This document shows, in pieces, positions 1 to 6,282 of a stretch of 15,633 nt of DNA. Position 1 is the first letter of the stretch. Every line of letters begins with the position of its first letter. Origin of the DNA: an uncultured Eubacteriales bacterium (GTDB lineage: Bacteria; Bacillota_A; Clostridia; Oscillospirales; CAG-272); assembly GCA_900557635.1 (NCBI GenBank), contig USTB01000003.1, positions 1-15,633 of the forward strand, in the 5' to 3' direction. A model generated the notes under the pieces. That model was given only the letters and a program-made list of their open reading frames with translations. It was not told where the DNA came from and ran no database searches. Both the position numbers and the translations under genes were made by a program.

Positions 1-570
1 GCGCCCACCTCGGGCGACGCCCGGCTCAACGGCATCAGCGCGGTGCACCGCGCCGCCGAGGTCAAAGCGATGATCGGCGTTTCTCCGCAGGAGACTGCCG
101 TCGCGCCAAATCTGACCGTGCGGGAAAATTTGGAGATGATCTGCGGTATTCACGGCTTTTCGCGCGAAAAACGGAAACGGAAAACGGCGGAGCTTTCCGA
201 ACGGCTCGGCTTGGATGCCCTTGCCGGAAAGCGTGCGGGGAAGCTGTCGGGCGGCTGGCAACGCAGGCTCAGCATCGCCATGGCGCTCATCGGCGAGCCG
301 CAGATCCTGTTTTTGGACGAGCCGACCCTCGGTCTGGACGTGCTGGCAAGAAGCGATCTGTGGGATGTGATCCGCGCGCTCAAGGGAAAAATCACAATCA
401 TACTGACCACGCACTATATGGAGGAAGCAGAAGCGCTTTCCGACCGTATCGGCATCATGCGGGACGGCGAGCTTTTGGTCACGGGAACGGCGGACGAGCT
501 GAAGCGGTCTGCCGGAACCGATAAATTCGAGGATGCGTTCATTCACATCGTAAAGGGGGCGTCGAAATGA
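1..570 (+). CDS. ABC transporter ATP-binding protein, NatA/DrrA-like, 5' end cut by window
   Basis: This is the ATPase subunit of an ABC-2 type exporter. It would sit on the inner face of the membrane and drive the permease encoded next. The reading frame is open from the first base, so the start codon and the Walker A loop lie upstream of the window; the GTG at 43 is internal. Visible in order: the PTSG stretch that normally follows Walker A, a Q-loop in GVSPQE, the signature LSGGWQRR, Walker B ILFLDEP, a D-loop LGLD and the switch histidine in TTHYMEEAE. All motifs after Walker A are intact, so the protein is probably active. The signature has W where most families have Q (LSGGQ), a variant that occurs in other exporter ATPases. 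The stop overlaps the next start (ATGA), which indicates translational coupling. The substrate cannot be told from sequence. Confidence 0.95.
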   Translation, partial: APTSGDARLNGISAVHRAAEVKAMIGVSPQETAVAPNLTVRENLEMICGIHGFSREKRKRKTAELSERLGLDALAGKRAGKLSGGWQRRLSIAMALIGEPQILFLDEPTLGLDVLARSDLWDVIRALKGKITIILTTHYMEEAEALSDRIGIMRDGELLVTGTADELKRSAGTDKFEDAFIHIVKGASK

Positions 571-1298
571 GGGTACTGACATTTTCCTCGCGGACGGCGA
601 AGGAAATCCTGCGCGATCCGCTCAATCTGAGCTTCGGAATCGGGTTTCCCGTGATACTCCTGCTCCTTCTGTCGGCGATCCAGGCGAATATTCCGGTCAG
701 CCTGTTTGAAATTCAGCGGCTGGCACCGGGCATTGCCGTGTTCGGACTTTCCTTCATCACCCTGTTTTCCGCGACCCTCATTGCCAAGGATCGGGAAAGC
801 GCGTTTCTGTCGAGGCTGTATACCACGCCTCTCACTGCGTCGGATTACATCATCGGCTACGCACTGCCCATTCTTCCCATTGCCGCGGCGCAAAGCGTCA
901 TCTGCTACGGTGCGTCCGTCCTTTTGGGATTGCGCGTCACGGTCAATTTGCTGTATGCCGTCCTGTTCATTCTCCCTGTATCCCTGTTTTACATCGCCGT
1001 GGGACTGCTTTGCGGCAGTGTGCTCAGCGTGAAGCAGGCGGGCAGTATCTGCGGTGCGCTTTTCACAAATCTGTCGGCGTGGATGTCGGGCACATGGTTC
1101 GACCTCGAGCTGGTGGGCGGCGCTTTTCGCAGGATCGCCTATGCCTTGCCGTTCGTGCATGCCGTGGAGCTGGAGCGGACGGCGCTCAGCGGCGATTTTT
1201 CGGGTATTTTGCCCCACCTTTTGTGGGTGACAGGCTATGCGGCTGTCGCCATGGTGATCGCCGTGGCGCTGTTCCTGCGGCAGATGAAGCGGCAGTGA
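567..1298 (+). CDS. ABC-2 type transporter permease
   Basis: This is the membrane subunit of the exporter whose ATPase precedes it. The 243-residue product has about six hydrophobic segments (roughly residues 22-41, 53-73, 98-120, 127-150, 158-175 and 216-237), the usual layout of ABC-2 permeases. Between the second and third segments the stretch KDRESAFLSRLYTTPLTASDYIIG matches the family pattern in which a charged E-R-x-G/S...L-x-x-T-P loop contacts the ATPase. The ATG lies in the overlapping ATGA with the previous stop and has a GGGGG tract about 10 nt before it. The protein is somewhat short but complete. The gene is followed by a strong hairpin terminator, so it ends its operon. Drug, peptide, lipid or sodium export are all possible. 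Confidence 0.92.
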   Translation: MRVLTFSSRTAKEILRDPLNLSFGIGFPVILLLLLSAIQANIPVSLFEIQRLAPGIAVFGLSFITLFSATLIAKDRESAFLSRLYTTPLTASDYIIGYALPILPIAAAQSVICYGASVLLGLRVTVNLLYAVLFILPVSLFYIAVGLLCGSVLSVKQAGSICGALFTNLSAWMSGTWFDLELVGGAFRRIAYALPFVHAVELERTALSGDFSGILPHLLWVTGYAAVAMVIAVALFLRQMKRQ

Positions 1299-1303
1299 TC
1301 GTC

Positions 1304-1364
1304 AAAAAAAACGGGACAGCTTCCGATGCGAGGTGTGCATCGGAGGCTGTCCCGTATATTTTTT
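1304..1364. terminator. Bidirectional intrinsic terminator between convergent genes
   Basis: The arms 1311-1329 and 1337-1355 form a 19-bp stem with a single G-U wobble and a 7-nt loop (1330-1336). Read on the plus strand the stem is followed by ATA and then six T (1359-1364), ending the ABC exporter transcript. Read on the minus strand it is followed at once by eight T (complement of 1304-1311), ending the transcript of the small membrane protein gene, whose stop is about 30 nt upstream of the stem. Both sides fit a factor-independent terminator. The stem is long for a terminator and could belong to a repeated family. Confidence 0.93.
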
Positions 1365-1385
1365 GTACTGTGACCGAGGGACGGC

Positions 1386-1823
1386 TCACAGCTTGTTGAA
1401 CTGCTGACGGTATTGCTCGGGCGATTCCTTTTTCTCCGCCTTCTTTTGCCGACGGGAGGAAACGGCGGCATAGATCGCGCCGAAAATGAGATAGCCGAAG
1501 GTGATGAGAATGCCGATGGCAAGCATGCCGCGGGTCTTTTCGGTATTGCTCGACGCCAAAAACAGGAGCAGGAACACCGAGATCATCAGGCTTGCATAAT
1601 GGAGCAGAAGTCGGATGAGGATGTTCCACTTCGGAATGCGCAGGATCAGATTGCACAGGGACACGAAAAAGGCGAACGCTAAAAACAGTCCCATGGAGGA
1701 AAGGGTGGGGGCAAGCCGTCCCGAGCCGGACGCGGCGATGCCCGCAAACAGGAAGAGAATGCAGGTAAAGATCAGGCATGTGGGGTAAAGAATGCGGTAA
1801 AGTATAAATTTCAGGATTTTCAT
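1386..1823 (-). CDS. Small four-helix membrane protein, unknown function (DUF3021-like?)
   Basis: The product is 145 residues with four clear hydrophobic segments (about 10-31, 41-61, 68-90 and 99-121) and a charged C-terminal tail (SSRRQKKAEKKESPEQYRQQ), which by the positive-inside rule should be cytoplasmic. I chose the ATG at 1823 because a GGAG lies about 6 nt before it on the minus strand and the protein then begins MKILKF, a natural start for a membrane protein; the frame stays open upstream to 1958, but that extension passes through the promoter and is polar and unlikely. Size and topology resemble the DUF3021 family, but I see no decisive motif, so this assignment is tentative. The gene stands alone: its own strong promoter faces away from the nusB operon, and it ends at the shared bidirectional terminator. 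Function is unknown. Confidence 0.8.
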   Translation of the reverse strand: MKILKFILYRILYPTCLIFTCILFLFAGIAASGSGRLAPTLSSMGLFLAFAFFVSLCNLILRIPKWNILIRLLLHYASLMISVFLLLFLASSNTEKTRGMLAIGILITFGYLIFGAIYAAVSSRRQKKAEKKESPEQYRQQFNKL

Positions 1824-1899
1824 ACGTCGCTCCGTTCCGTTTGTCGGATTTCTCATGCTCTCCGTACATGCATACGGCATACGCAGAGGGCTTTTGTGT

Positions 1900-1928
1900 A
1901 TTATAGCATTTTCCCGACGCGATTGCAA
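1900..1928 (-). promoter_or_regulatory. Sigma-A promoter for the minus-strand membrane protein
   Basis: On the minus strand there is a -35 TTGCAA (1923-1928), a 17-bp spacer (1906-1922) and a perfect -10 TATAAT (1900-1905). TG one base before the -10 makes it an extended -10 promoter, which compensates for the imperfect -35. Transcription should start near 1893, giving a leader of about 70 nt before the ATG at 1823. Confidence 0.85.
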
Positions 1929-1942
1929 CGGTTTTCGATAAA

Positions 1943-1962
1943 TTTTGCCGTTCGGCACAAAA
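1943..1962. repeat. Imperfect inverted repeat between the divergent promoters
   Basis: TTTTGCCG (1943-1950) and CGGCACAAAA (1953-1962) form a dyad interrupted by a two-base AC insertion, with a TT centre. It lies between the -35 boxes of the two divergent promoters. It could be a regulator site, but the imperfect match and short length make chance a fair explanation. Confidence 0.3.
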
Positions 1963-1967
1963 GCGCC

Positions 1968-2001
1968 GAAAATGCATATAATATCGTGAAAATGTATATA
2001 A
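1968..2001. repeat. Two 14-bp direct repeats, 20-bp period, upstream of the nusB promoter
   Basis: GAAAATGCATATAA (1968-1981) and GAAAATGTATATAA (1988-2001) differ at one base and are 20 bp apart, close to two helical turns, so a protein could bind both on one face of the DNA. The second copy ends 5 bp before the -35 box at 2007. Possible roles are a regulator binding site or an AT-rich UP element for RNA polymerase. Confidence 0.6.
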
Positions 2002-2006
2002 AGTAG

Positions 2007-2035
2007 TTGACTTTTCGGCGTCGGAGGGGTATAAT
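2007..2035 (+). promoter_or_regulatory. Sigma-A promoter of the nusB-dnaE gene cluster
   Basis: A -35 TTGACT (2007-2012, one mismatch to consensus), a 17-bp spacer (2013-2029) and a perfect -10 TATAAT (2030-2035) make this a strong housekeeping promoter. Transcription should start near 2042, giving a leader of about 40 nt before nusB. AT-rich DNA directly upstream may act as an UP element. No second promoter of comparable quality was seen downstream, so it may drive much of the plus-strand cluster. Confidence 0.9.
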
Positions 2036-2080
2036 AAATTATTAAAGATATGGATTATCATGGGCGGATTGGAGTTTTTT

Positions 2081-2524
2081 ATGAACAGACGGGAAGCCAG
2101 AGAAGTATTACTGGGTTTGATATACGAAGCGGATTTTGCAAAAAACGGGGAAGCGGCACTGCCCGATACCGATGCCATTTACCGTCTTGCGGCACAGTGC
2201 CGCGAGATCGAGCCGGATGCATACGTGGAAACGGTGTTTTCGGACATCGGCGGACATATTGCGGACATTGACCGCAGAATTTTCCTCAATACCAACGGCT
2301 GGAAGGAGAATCGGCTGTCGCGCGTCAGCCTTTCCATCATGCGTCTTTGCGTGTATGAAATGCTGTACCGTCCGGACGTTCCGTTCTCGGTCTCCATCAA
2401 CGAGGCGGTGGAGTTAGCCAAGCGCTACGACCACGACAAGGCGCCCCGCTTCATCAACGGCGTGCTCAACGCCGTGGCGGAGCAGGAGGGGCTGAAAAAG
2501 CCGAAGGAGCCGGTTGGGCAATGA
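2081..2524 (+). CDS. nusB: Transcription antitermination factor NusB
   Basis: NusB pairs with ribosomal protein S10 (NusE) and, with other Nus factors, lets RNA polymerase read through rRNA operons. The 147-residue product is of usual size. The N-terminal RREAREVLLGLIYEADF fits the RNA-binding helix, and the C-terminal stretch RVSLSIMRLCVYEMLY...VSINEAVELAKRY...PRFINGVLNAV is the diagnostic NusB core (I-N-E-A-V-x-L-A-K and F-I/V-N-G-V-L). I chose ATG 2081 because GGAG at 2071-2074 sits 6 nt before it; an in-frame ATG at 2060 adds MGGLEFF and has no ribosome binding site. It is the first gene of the long cluster, right behind the promoter at 2007-2035, and its stop overlaps the next start (ATGA). 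Confidence 0.95.
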   Translation: MNRREAREVLLGLIYEADFAKNGEAALPDTDAIYRLAAQCREIEPDAYVETVFSDIGGHIADIDRRIFLNTNGWKENRLSRVSLSIMRLCVYEMLYRPDVPFSVSINEAVELAKRYDHDKAPRFINGVLNAVAEQEGLKKPKEPVGQ

Positions 2525-3447
2525 GTGAGTTTCTGGGAATCGATCCCAGCAACTATACCACGTCGGCGGCGATTGCCGATCTTTCGGGCGTGGTGCAGAG
2601 CGAGAAACAGCTCCTGCCCGTGGCGCAGGGAGAACGCGGACTGCGGCAGAGCGACGCGCTTTTCTTTCACACCCGCGCCCTGCCCGAGATCATCGAACGG
2701 CTCGGCAGACGCGATATCTGCGCGGTGGGCTATTCTGCACGTCCGCGCGACGGCGCAGATTCCTATATGCCGTGTTTTTTGGCGGGGGAGAGTGCGGCGC
2801 GAAGCATCGCATCGGTTCTGGGTGTTCCCGCCTACCCCTTTTCCCATCAGGCGGGGCACATCGCGGCGGCACTTTACTCCTGCGGACACGAGGAACTGCA
2901 CGGGACGCGCTTTCTTGCGTTTCACGTTTCGGGCGGGACGACCGATCTGCTTTCGGTCTTGCCCGACGGACAGATCACGCGGGTGGGCGGAACGCAGGAT
3001 CTCAATGCGGGTCAGCTCATCGACCGTGTGGGGGTCATGCTGGGGCTTTCCTTTCCCGCAGGTCCGGCACTTGAGCTTTTGATGGGCGACACCCATCTGC
3101 CTGCGGTGCGCCCCTGCGTCCGCGGTCTGGAATGCAACCTGTCGGGCGGGGAAAACCGTGCCGCCGATATGATACGGCGCGGGGAAGAGCCGTGCGCGGT
3201 CGCGGCATACACGGTTGCCCTCATTCTGAACACCTTGGATCGCATGACCTCGGCGGCGCTGGAACAGCTCGGAAAACAGTCCGTGGTGTTTGCGGGCGGC
3301 GTTATGTCGAATTGCACCATCCGCAATTATATGCAGGAAAAATACGGCGCGTATTTCGCGGAGCCGAAGTATTCGTCCGACAATGCGGCGGGTACGGCAC
3401 TTCTGTGCCGCAGGCGGTATCTTTCGGAGGGGGTGTCCCATGACTGA
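2521..3447 (+). CDS. Diverged TsaD/Kae1-like (M22 / ASKHA-fold) protein
   Basis: The 308-residue product aligns along its length with TsaD, the enzyme that adds threonylcarbamoyl to A37 of tRNA. Shared landmarks are LGID near the N-terminus, the HxxxH iron-binding pair as HQAGH (H109, H113), HVSGGTTDLL (135-144, TsaD VSGGHTEL), DLNAGQLIDRV (160-170, TsaD DDAAGEAFDKV), LGLSFPAGPALE, GGVMSN (259-264) and SSDNAAG (286-291). Several conserved positions are changed: the N-terminal TSCDET becomes PSNYTT, the double Asp becomes Asp-Leu, and the GPGLxGALLVG stretch is replaced by RPRDGADSYMPCFLAG. It is also about 30 residues shorter than TsaD. I infer a paralogue with altered or lost activity; the true tsaD should be elsewhere. 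It overlaps nusB by 4 nt and xseA by 8 nt, so it is tightly coupled to both. Confidence 0.8.
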   Translation: MSEFLGIDPSNYTTSAAIADLSGVVQSEKQLLPVAQGERGLRQSDALFFHTRALPEIIERLGRRDICAVGYSARPRDGADSYMPCFLAGESAARSIASVLGVPAYPFSHQAGHIAAALYSCGHEELHGTRFLAFHVSGGTTDLLSVLPDGQITRVGGTQDLNAGQLIDRVGVMLGLSFPAGPALELLMGDTHLPAVRPCVRGLECNLSGGENRAADMIRRGEEPCAVAAYTVALILNTLDRMTSAALEQLGKQSVVFAGGVMSNCTIRNYMQEKYGAYFAEPKYSSDNAAGTALLCRRRYLSEGVSHD

Positions 3448-4690
3448 CACCGCAAGAATCCTGACGGTCGCGCAGGTCAATGAATATGTCAAATATCTTC
3501 TGGACAGCGCCTCGGTCCTGAAAACCGTAACCGTGCGGGGCGAAATTTCCAATTTCAAGAATCACTATCAGTCCGGGCATTACTACTTTACCTTAAAGGA
3601 CAGCGACAGTCAGCTCAGAAGCGTCATGTTCCGTTCCTCGGCACAAAAGCTACCGTTTATCCCGCAGGACGGTATGCGCGTGCTGGCGACCGGCAGGATA
3701 TCGGCGTTTGTGCGGGACGGCCAGTATCAGCTTTACTGCGATGCCATGGTGCCGGACGGCGTCGGCGCTCTGGCGGTGGCATATGAACAGCTCAAGCAAA
3801 GGCTGGCGGCGGAGGGACTGTTCGCCGAGGCGCGCAAGAAGCCGCTTCCGCCCATTCCCGCACGCGTCGGCATCATCACGTCGCCCACGGGTGCGGCGGT
3901 ACGCGACCTGATCTCGGTTTCCGGACGGCGTTTTCCCGCCGCCGAGATCATTCTGTATCCGGTTTTGGTGCAGGGGGACGGCGCGCCGCCTCAGCTTATC
4001 GAGGCAATTCGGTATTTCAACCGCACAAAGCGTGCCGATGTGCTGATCATCGGGCGCGGCGGCGGCTCGCTCGAGGATCTGTGGGCGTTCAACAACGAGG
4101 AACTGGTGCGCGAGATCGCGCGGTCCGAGATTCCCGTCATTTCCGCCGTGGGTCACGAGACCGATTTCACCCTGTGCGATTTTGTAGCGGATCGGCGCGC
4201 GCCCACACCGTCCGCCGCGGCGGAGATCGCCCTCCCCGATCGGGAGGAACTGCGCCGTCGGCTGGCAAGGGATGCCTCGGCGGCGGGAAGCGCACTGCGG
4301 ACGCGTCTGGAGGCGTACCGAAAACGTCTGGAGGCGCTTGCCGCGCATCGGGTGCTTTCGTCCCCGCTGACGGCGGTGGAGGAGAAGCGGACGCTTCTTT
4401 TGCGCGAGGAGCGGGCGTTGGCGCGTGCGGCTGAGCTGGCATTGTCTCGTTGGCGGAGGCGCTTTGCGGAGAGCACGGCGAAATTGCAGGCACTCGATCC
4501 GATGTCGGTGATCACACGCGGATATGCGGCGGTGTATACCGACGAAGGCATCGTGGTTCGCTCGGTGAAACAGCTCCGTGCCGATGAGACAATTTGTCTG
4601 CGTCTGTCGGACGGCACCGTGACGGCGCGCGTTTTGAAAACCGAAACGGCTGACGCGGCGACACAGTCCGCGCGGTGCGATGCAACGTGA
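3440..4690 (+). CDS. xseA: Exonuclease VII large subunit
   Basis: XseA is the catalytic subunit of exonuclease VII, a metal-independent nuclease that digests single-stranded DNA from both ends and works with several XseB subunits. The 416-residue product has an N-terminal OB-fold (about 8-105, with VRGEISNFK...GHYYFTLKD) and a catalytic domain beginning near 130. The residues equivalent to those important in E. coli XseA are present: D156 (AVRD), R206 (GRGGGSLEDLWAFNNEE), H239 and D242 (GHETDF), followed by DRRAPTPSAAAE. A helical, Arg- and Glu-rich segment (about 267-370) fits the coiled-coil region that binds XseB. The start at 3440 has GGAGGGGG ending 6 nt before it and overlaps the previous gene by 8 nt; the frame is open further upstream, but that region overlaps the TsaD-like gene and does not resemble XseA. 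Confidence 0.97.
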   Translation: MTDTARILTVAQVNEYVKYLLDSASVLKTVTVRGEISNFKNHYQSGHYYFTLKDSDSQLRSVMFRSSAQKLPFIPQDGMRVLATGRISAFVRDGQYQLYCDAMVPDGVGALAVAYEQLKQRLAAEGLFAEARKKPLPPIPARVGIITSPTGAAVRDLISVSGRRFPAAEIILYPVLVQGDGAPPQLIEAIRYFNRTKRADVLIIGRGGGSLEDLWAFNNEELVREIARSEIPVISAVGHETDFTLCDFVADRRAPTPSAAAEIALPDREELRRRLARDASAAGSALRTRLEAYRKRLEALAAHRVLSSPLTAVEEKRTLLLREERALARAAELALSRWRRRFAESTAKLQALDPMSVITRGYAAVYTDEGIVVRSVKQLRADETICLRLSDGTVTARVLKTETADAATQSARCDAT

Positions 4691-4730
4691 CGCGGCGGAA
4701 TCAAATAACCTATGGAAAGGACGTCACACT

Positions 4731-4760
4731 CCGCCCTCCCGACACGGGAGAGCGCGGCGG
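4731..4760 (+). promoter_or_regulatory. Hairpin in the xseA-xseB gap
   Basis: CTCCCG (4736-4741) and CGGGAG (4745-4750) pair perfectly around a 3-nt loop (ACA), and CCGCC (4731-4735) can pair with GGCGG (4756-4760) across a 5-nt bulge. No T-run follows, so it is not a terminator. It ends 12 nt before the xseB start, which has only a weak ribosome binding site, so it could limit or set xseB translation or protect the transcript end. Confidence 0.4.
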
Positions 4761-4772
4761 CGAATTGCGGGT

Positions 4773-5006
4773 ATGAACGAAGAATTGAATTTTGAACAGG
4801 CGCTGGCACGTCTGGAAGCCATCGTTTCGGCACTGGAGAGCGGTTCCGCTCCCTTGGACGAGTCTCTGGCGCAGTTTTCCGAGGGCGTGGAGCTGGTAAA
4901 GCGGTGCAAGGAGCGTCTGGACGATGCCGAGAGGCGCATTCGTGTCTTGATAAAAAATGAGGACGGTACCTATGACGAACAGGATTTCACAGGCGATCCG
5001 GAATAA
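4773..5006 (+). CDS. xseB: Exonuclease VII small subunit
   Basis: XseB is the short helical subunit that binds the large subunit and is needed for stable exonuclease VII. The 77-residue product has the family pattern: NFEQALARLEAIVSALESG (7-25), then PLDESLAQFSEGVELVKRCKERLDDAERRI, with the characteristic L-E-x-I-V and L-x-E-S-L-x-x-F/Y-x-x-G-x-x-L motifs. Length is normal. I chose ATG 4773 because the protein then begins exactly at the conserved MNEELNFE; the only other in-frame start, 4680, would prefix a Arg-rich unconserved stretch. The ribosome binding site is weak (GCGGG close to the ATG), and an 82-nt gap separates it from xseA, unlike the overlapping arrangement seen in many relatives. 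Its 3' end overlaps the ispA start by 35 nt. Confidence 0.95.
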   Translation: MNEELNFEQALARLEAIVSALESGSAPLDESLAQFSEGVELVKRCKERLDDAERRIRVLIKNEDGTYDEQDFTGDPE

Positions 5007-5811
5007 TTCGGATCAGACAGAAGCGGCACTGCGGACGTATCTTTCGCAGACCGATCCGCAGATCGGCGTGATCTACGACGCGATGCGGTATGCCGTGTTG
5101 GGCGGCGGAAAGCGGATTCGTCCCTTTCTTGTTCTGGAATTTTGCAGAATGTACGGCGGGAACGATGCGGCGGCACTGCCGCTGGCGTGTGCACTGGAAA
5201 TGGTGCACTGCTACTCCCTGATCCACGACGATCTGCCGTGCATGGATAATGATATCGAGCGGCGCGGCAAGCCCTCCTGCCATGTGCAGTTCGGCGAGAG
5301 CGATGCACTGCTTGCGGGCGACGCACTGTTGACCTACGCGTTTGAGGTCATTGCCGCATCGGAGGCGCTGTCCGATGCGCAGATCCGCGCGGCTGTGACC
5401 CTTTTGGCACGTGCGGCGGGACCGTCCGGTATGGTGGGCGGTCAGATCCTCGATCTGCACGGGGAAAAAGAGCCGATGGACTATGAGACTCTTCTACGCA
5501 TGAACCGCCTGAAAACGGGAAGGCTCATCCGCTGTGCCTGCCTGCTCGGCTGTGTGGCGGCAGGACAGACCGATACGGCGGCGGCAGAACGCTATGCCGA
5601 CCGTGTGGGCTTGACCTTCCAGTTGGTGGACGATCTTCTGGACGAGGGCGAGGAGGACGAAAAGACCACCTTCCTGACCTTTCTCACAGAGGAAGAGGCG
5701 CACCGACAGGCGCGCAAATGGACGCAGGAGGCGGTGGACGCCGTCCGCGATACGGCGCACAGCAAAACTTTAGTCGAGCTTGCGGAATATCTGACGGATC
5801 GGCAGATATAA
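4972..5811 (+). CDS. ispA: Polyprenyl (farnesyl/geranyl) diphosphate synthase with short SARM loop
   Basis: The enzyme condenses isopentenyl diphosphate with allylic diphosphates to make short-chain prenyl diphosphates for quinone and cell-wall lipid carriers. The 279-residue product shows GGKRIRP (45-51), the first Asp-rich motif DDLPCMD (86-92, with the two extra residues typical of bacterial FPP synthases), GGQILDLHGE (156-165), KTG (181-183) and the second motif DDLLD (220-224). Right after DDLLD the usual stretch of about 14 residues with GKPxGSD is missing: the chain runs from DEGEEDE straight into KTTFLTFL. That loop carries a Lys and Asp that help bind substrate, so activity may be altered. 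ATG 4972 is preferred over 4957 because AGGA lies 8 nt before it. It overlaps xseB by 35 nt. dxs, often next in this cluster, is absent. Confidence 0.93.
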   Translation: MTNRISQAIRNNSDQTEAALRTYLSQTDPQIGVIYDAMRYAVLGGGKRIRPFLVLEFCRMYGGNDAAALPLACALEMVHCYSLIHDDLPCMDNDIERRGKPSCHVQFGESDALLAGDALLTYAFEVIAASEALSDAQIRAAVTLLARAAGPSGMVGGQILDLHGEKEPMDYETLLRMNRLKTGRLIRCACLLGCVAAGQTDTAAAERYADRVGLTFQLVDDLLDEGEEDEKTTFLTFLTEEEAHRQARKWTQEAVDAVRDTAHSKTLVELAEYLTDRQI

Positions 5812-5823
5812 GGTGCTGTGACT

Positions 5824-6282
5824 ATGATGAAAGAATTCAGCGGTATTTTACAGAATTACTGTCTTTTGTGCGCGCTGTTTTCCTGGCTGATCGCACAGAT
5901 TCTGAAATCGGTGGTGAACATCATACAGAGCCGCCGCATTTCCTTTGTGTCGCTGTTTGCGTCGGGCGGGATGCCCAGCTCCCATTCGGCGGCGGTCACG
6001 TCGCTTGCCACCGCAACGGGCATCACGGCAGGATTCGATTCGCCCGTGTTCGGCGTCACGGTGCTGTTTGCCTTTATCGTTATGTACGATGCGACGGGCG
6101 TCCGTCGGGAGACCGGCAGGCAGGCAGAGGTGCTCAACCGTCTTTTGGCAGATCTCGATGCGGGAAGAACACGGGACATTTCCGTGCATCTTAAGACCCT
6201 TGTGGGGCACTCTCCGCTTCAGGTGTTCGCGGGCGGCGCACTGGGCATCCTCATCGCGCTCGTGATCTATTACATCCGATGA
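5824..6282 (+). CDS. Divergent PAP2 family membrane protein (DUF212, YuiD-like)
   Basis: The 152-residue product belongs to the divergent PAP2 family, small membrane proteins related to acid phosphatases of the type that dephosphorylate lipid pyrophosphates. Diagnostic segments are GGMPSSHSAAVTSLATATG (48-66), YDATGVRRETGRQAEVLN (88-105) and the C-terminal LVGHSPLQVFAGGALGI (126-142), with hydrophobic segments near 11-31, 55-70, 74-90 and 132-150. The family keeps the S-S-H of the PAP2 signature, but its biochemical activity has not been firmly shown. I chose ATG 5824 because AGGT lies 9 nt before it; GTG 5818 is too close and ATG 5827 is possible. It starts 12 nt after ispA and its stop overlaps the tlyA start (ATGA). 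Its position beside a prenyl diphosphate synthase suggests a lipid-linked role, which is inference. Confidence 0.9.
   Translation: MMKEFSGILQNYCLLCALFSWLIAQILKSVVNIIQSRRISFVSLFASGGMPSSHSAAVTSLATATGITAGFDSPVFGVTVLFAFIVMYDATGVRRETGRQAEVLNRLLADLDAGRTRDISVHLKTLVGHSPLQVFAGGALGILIALVIYYIR

Noticed and set aside
1311..1355. Protein-like translation through the terminator hairpin (GTASDA...SEAVP in both directions)
   Set aside because: It is simply the translation of an inverted repeat; the two strands give similar peptides because the stem is palindromic.
1186..2178. A 330-codon open frame on the minus strand
   Set aside because: It runs across the permease 3' end, the terminator, two promoters and the nusB start, has mixed composition and no family features. 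The real minus-strand gene at 1386-1823 is in a different frame.
2425..3558. A 377-codon open frame on the minus strand opposite the TsaD-like gene
   Set aside because: A mirror of the GC-rich third positions of the plus-strand genes; the translation is Arg/His/Pro-rich without recognisable domains or ribosome site.
4712..4795. A 27-codon reading frame in the xseA-xseB gap overlapping the xseB start
   Set aside because: No ribosome binding site in a proper position and no sign of a leader peptide; likely chance.
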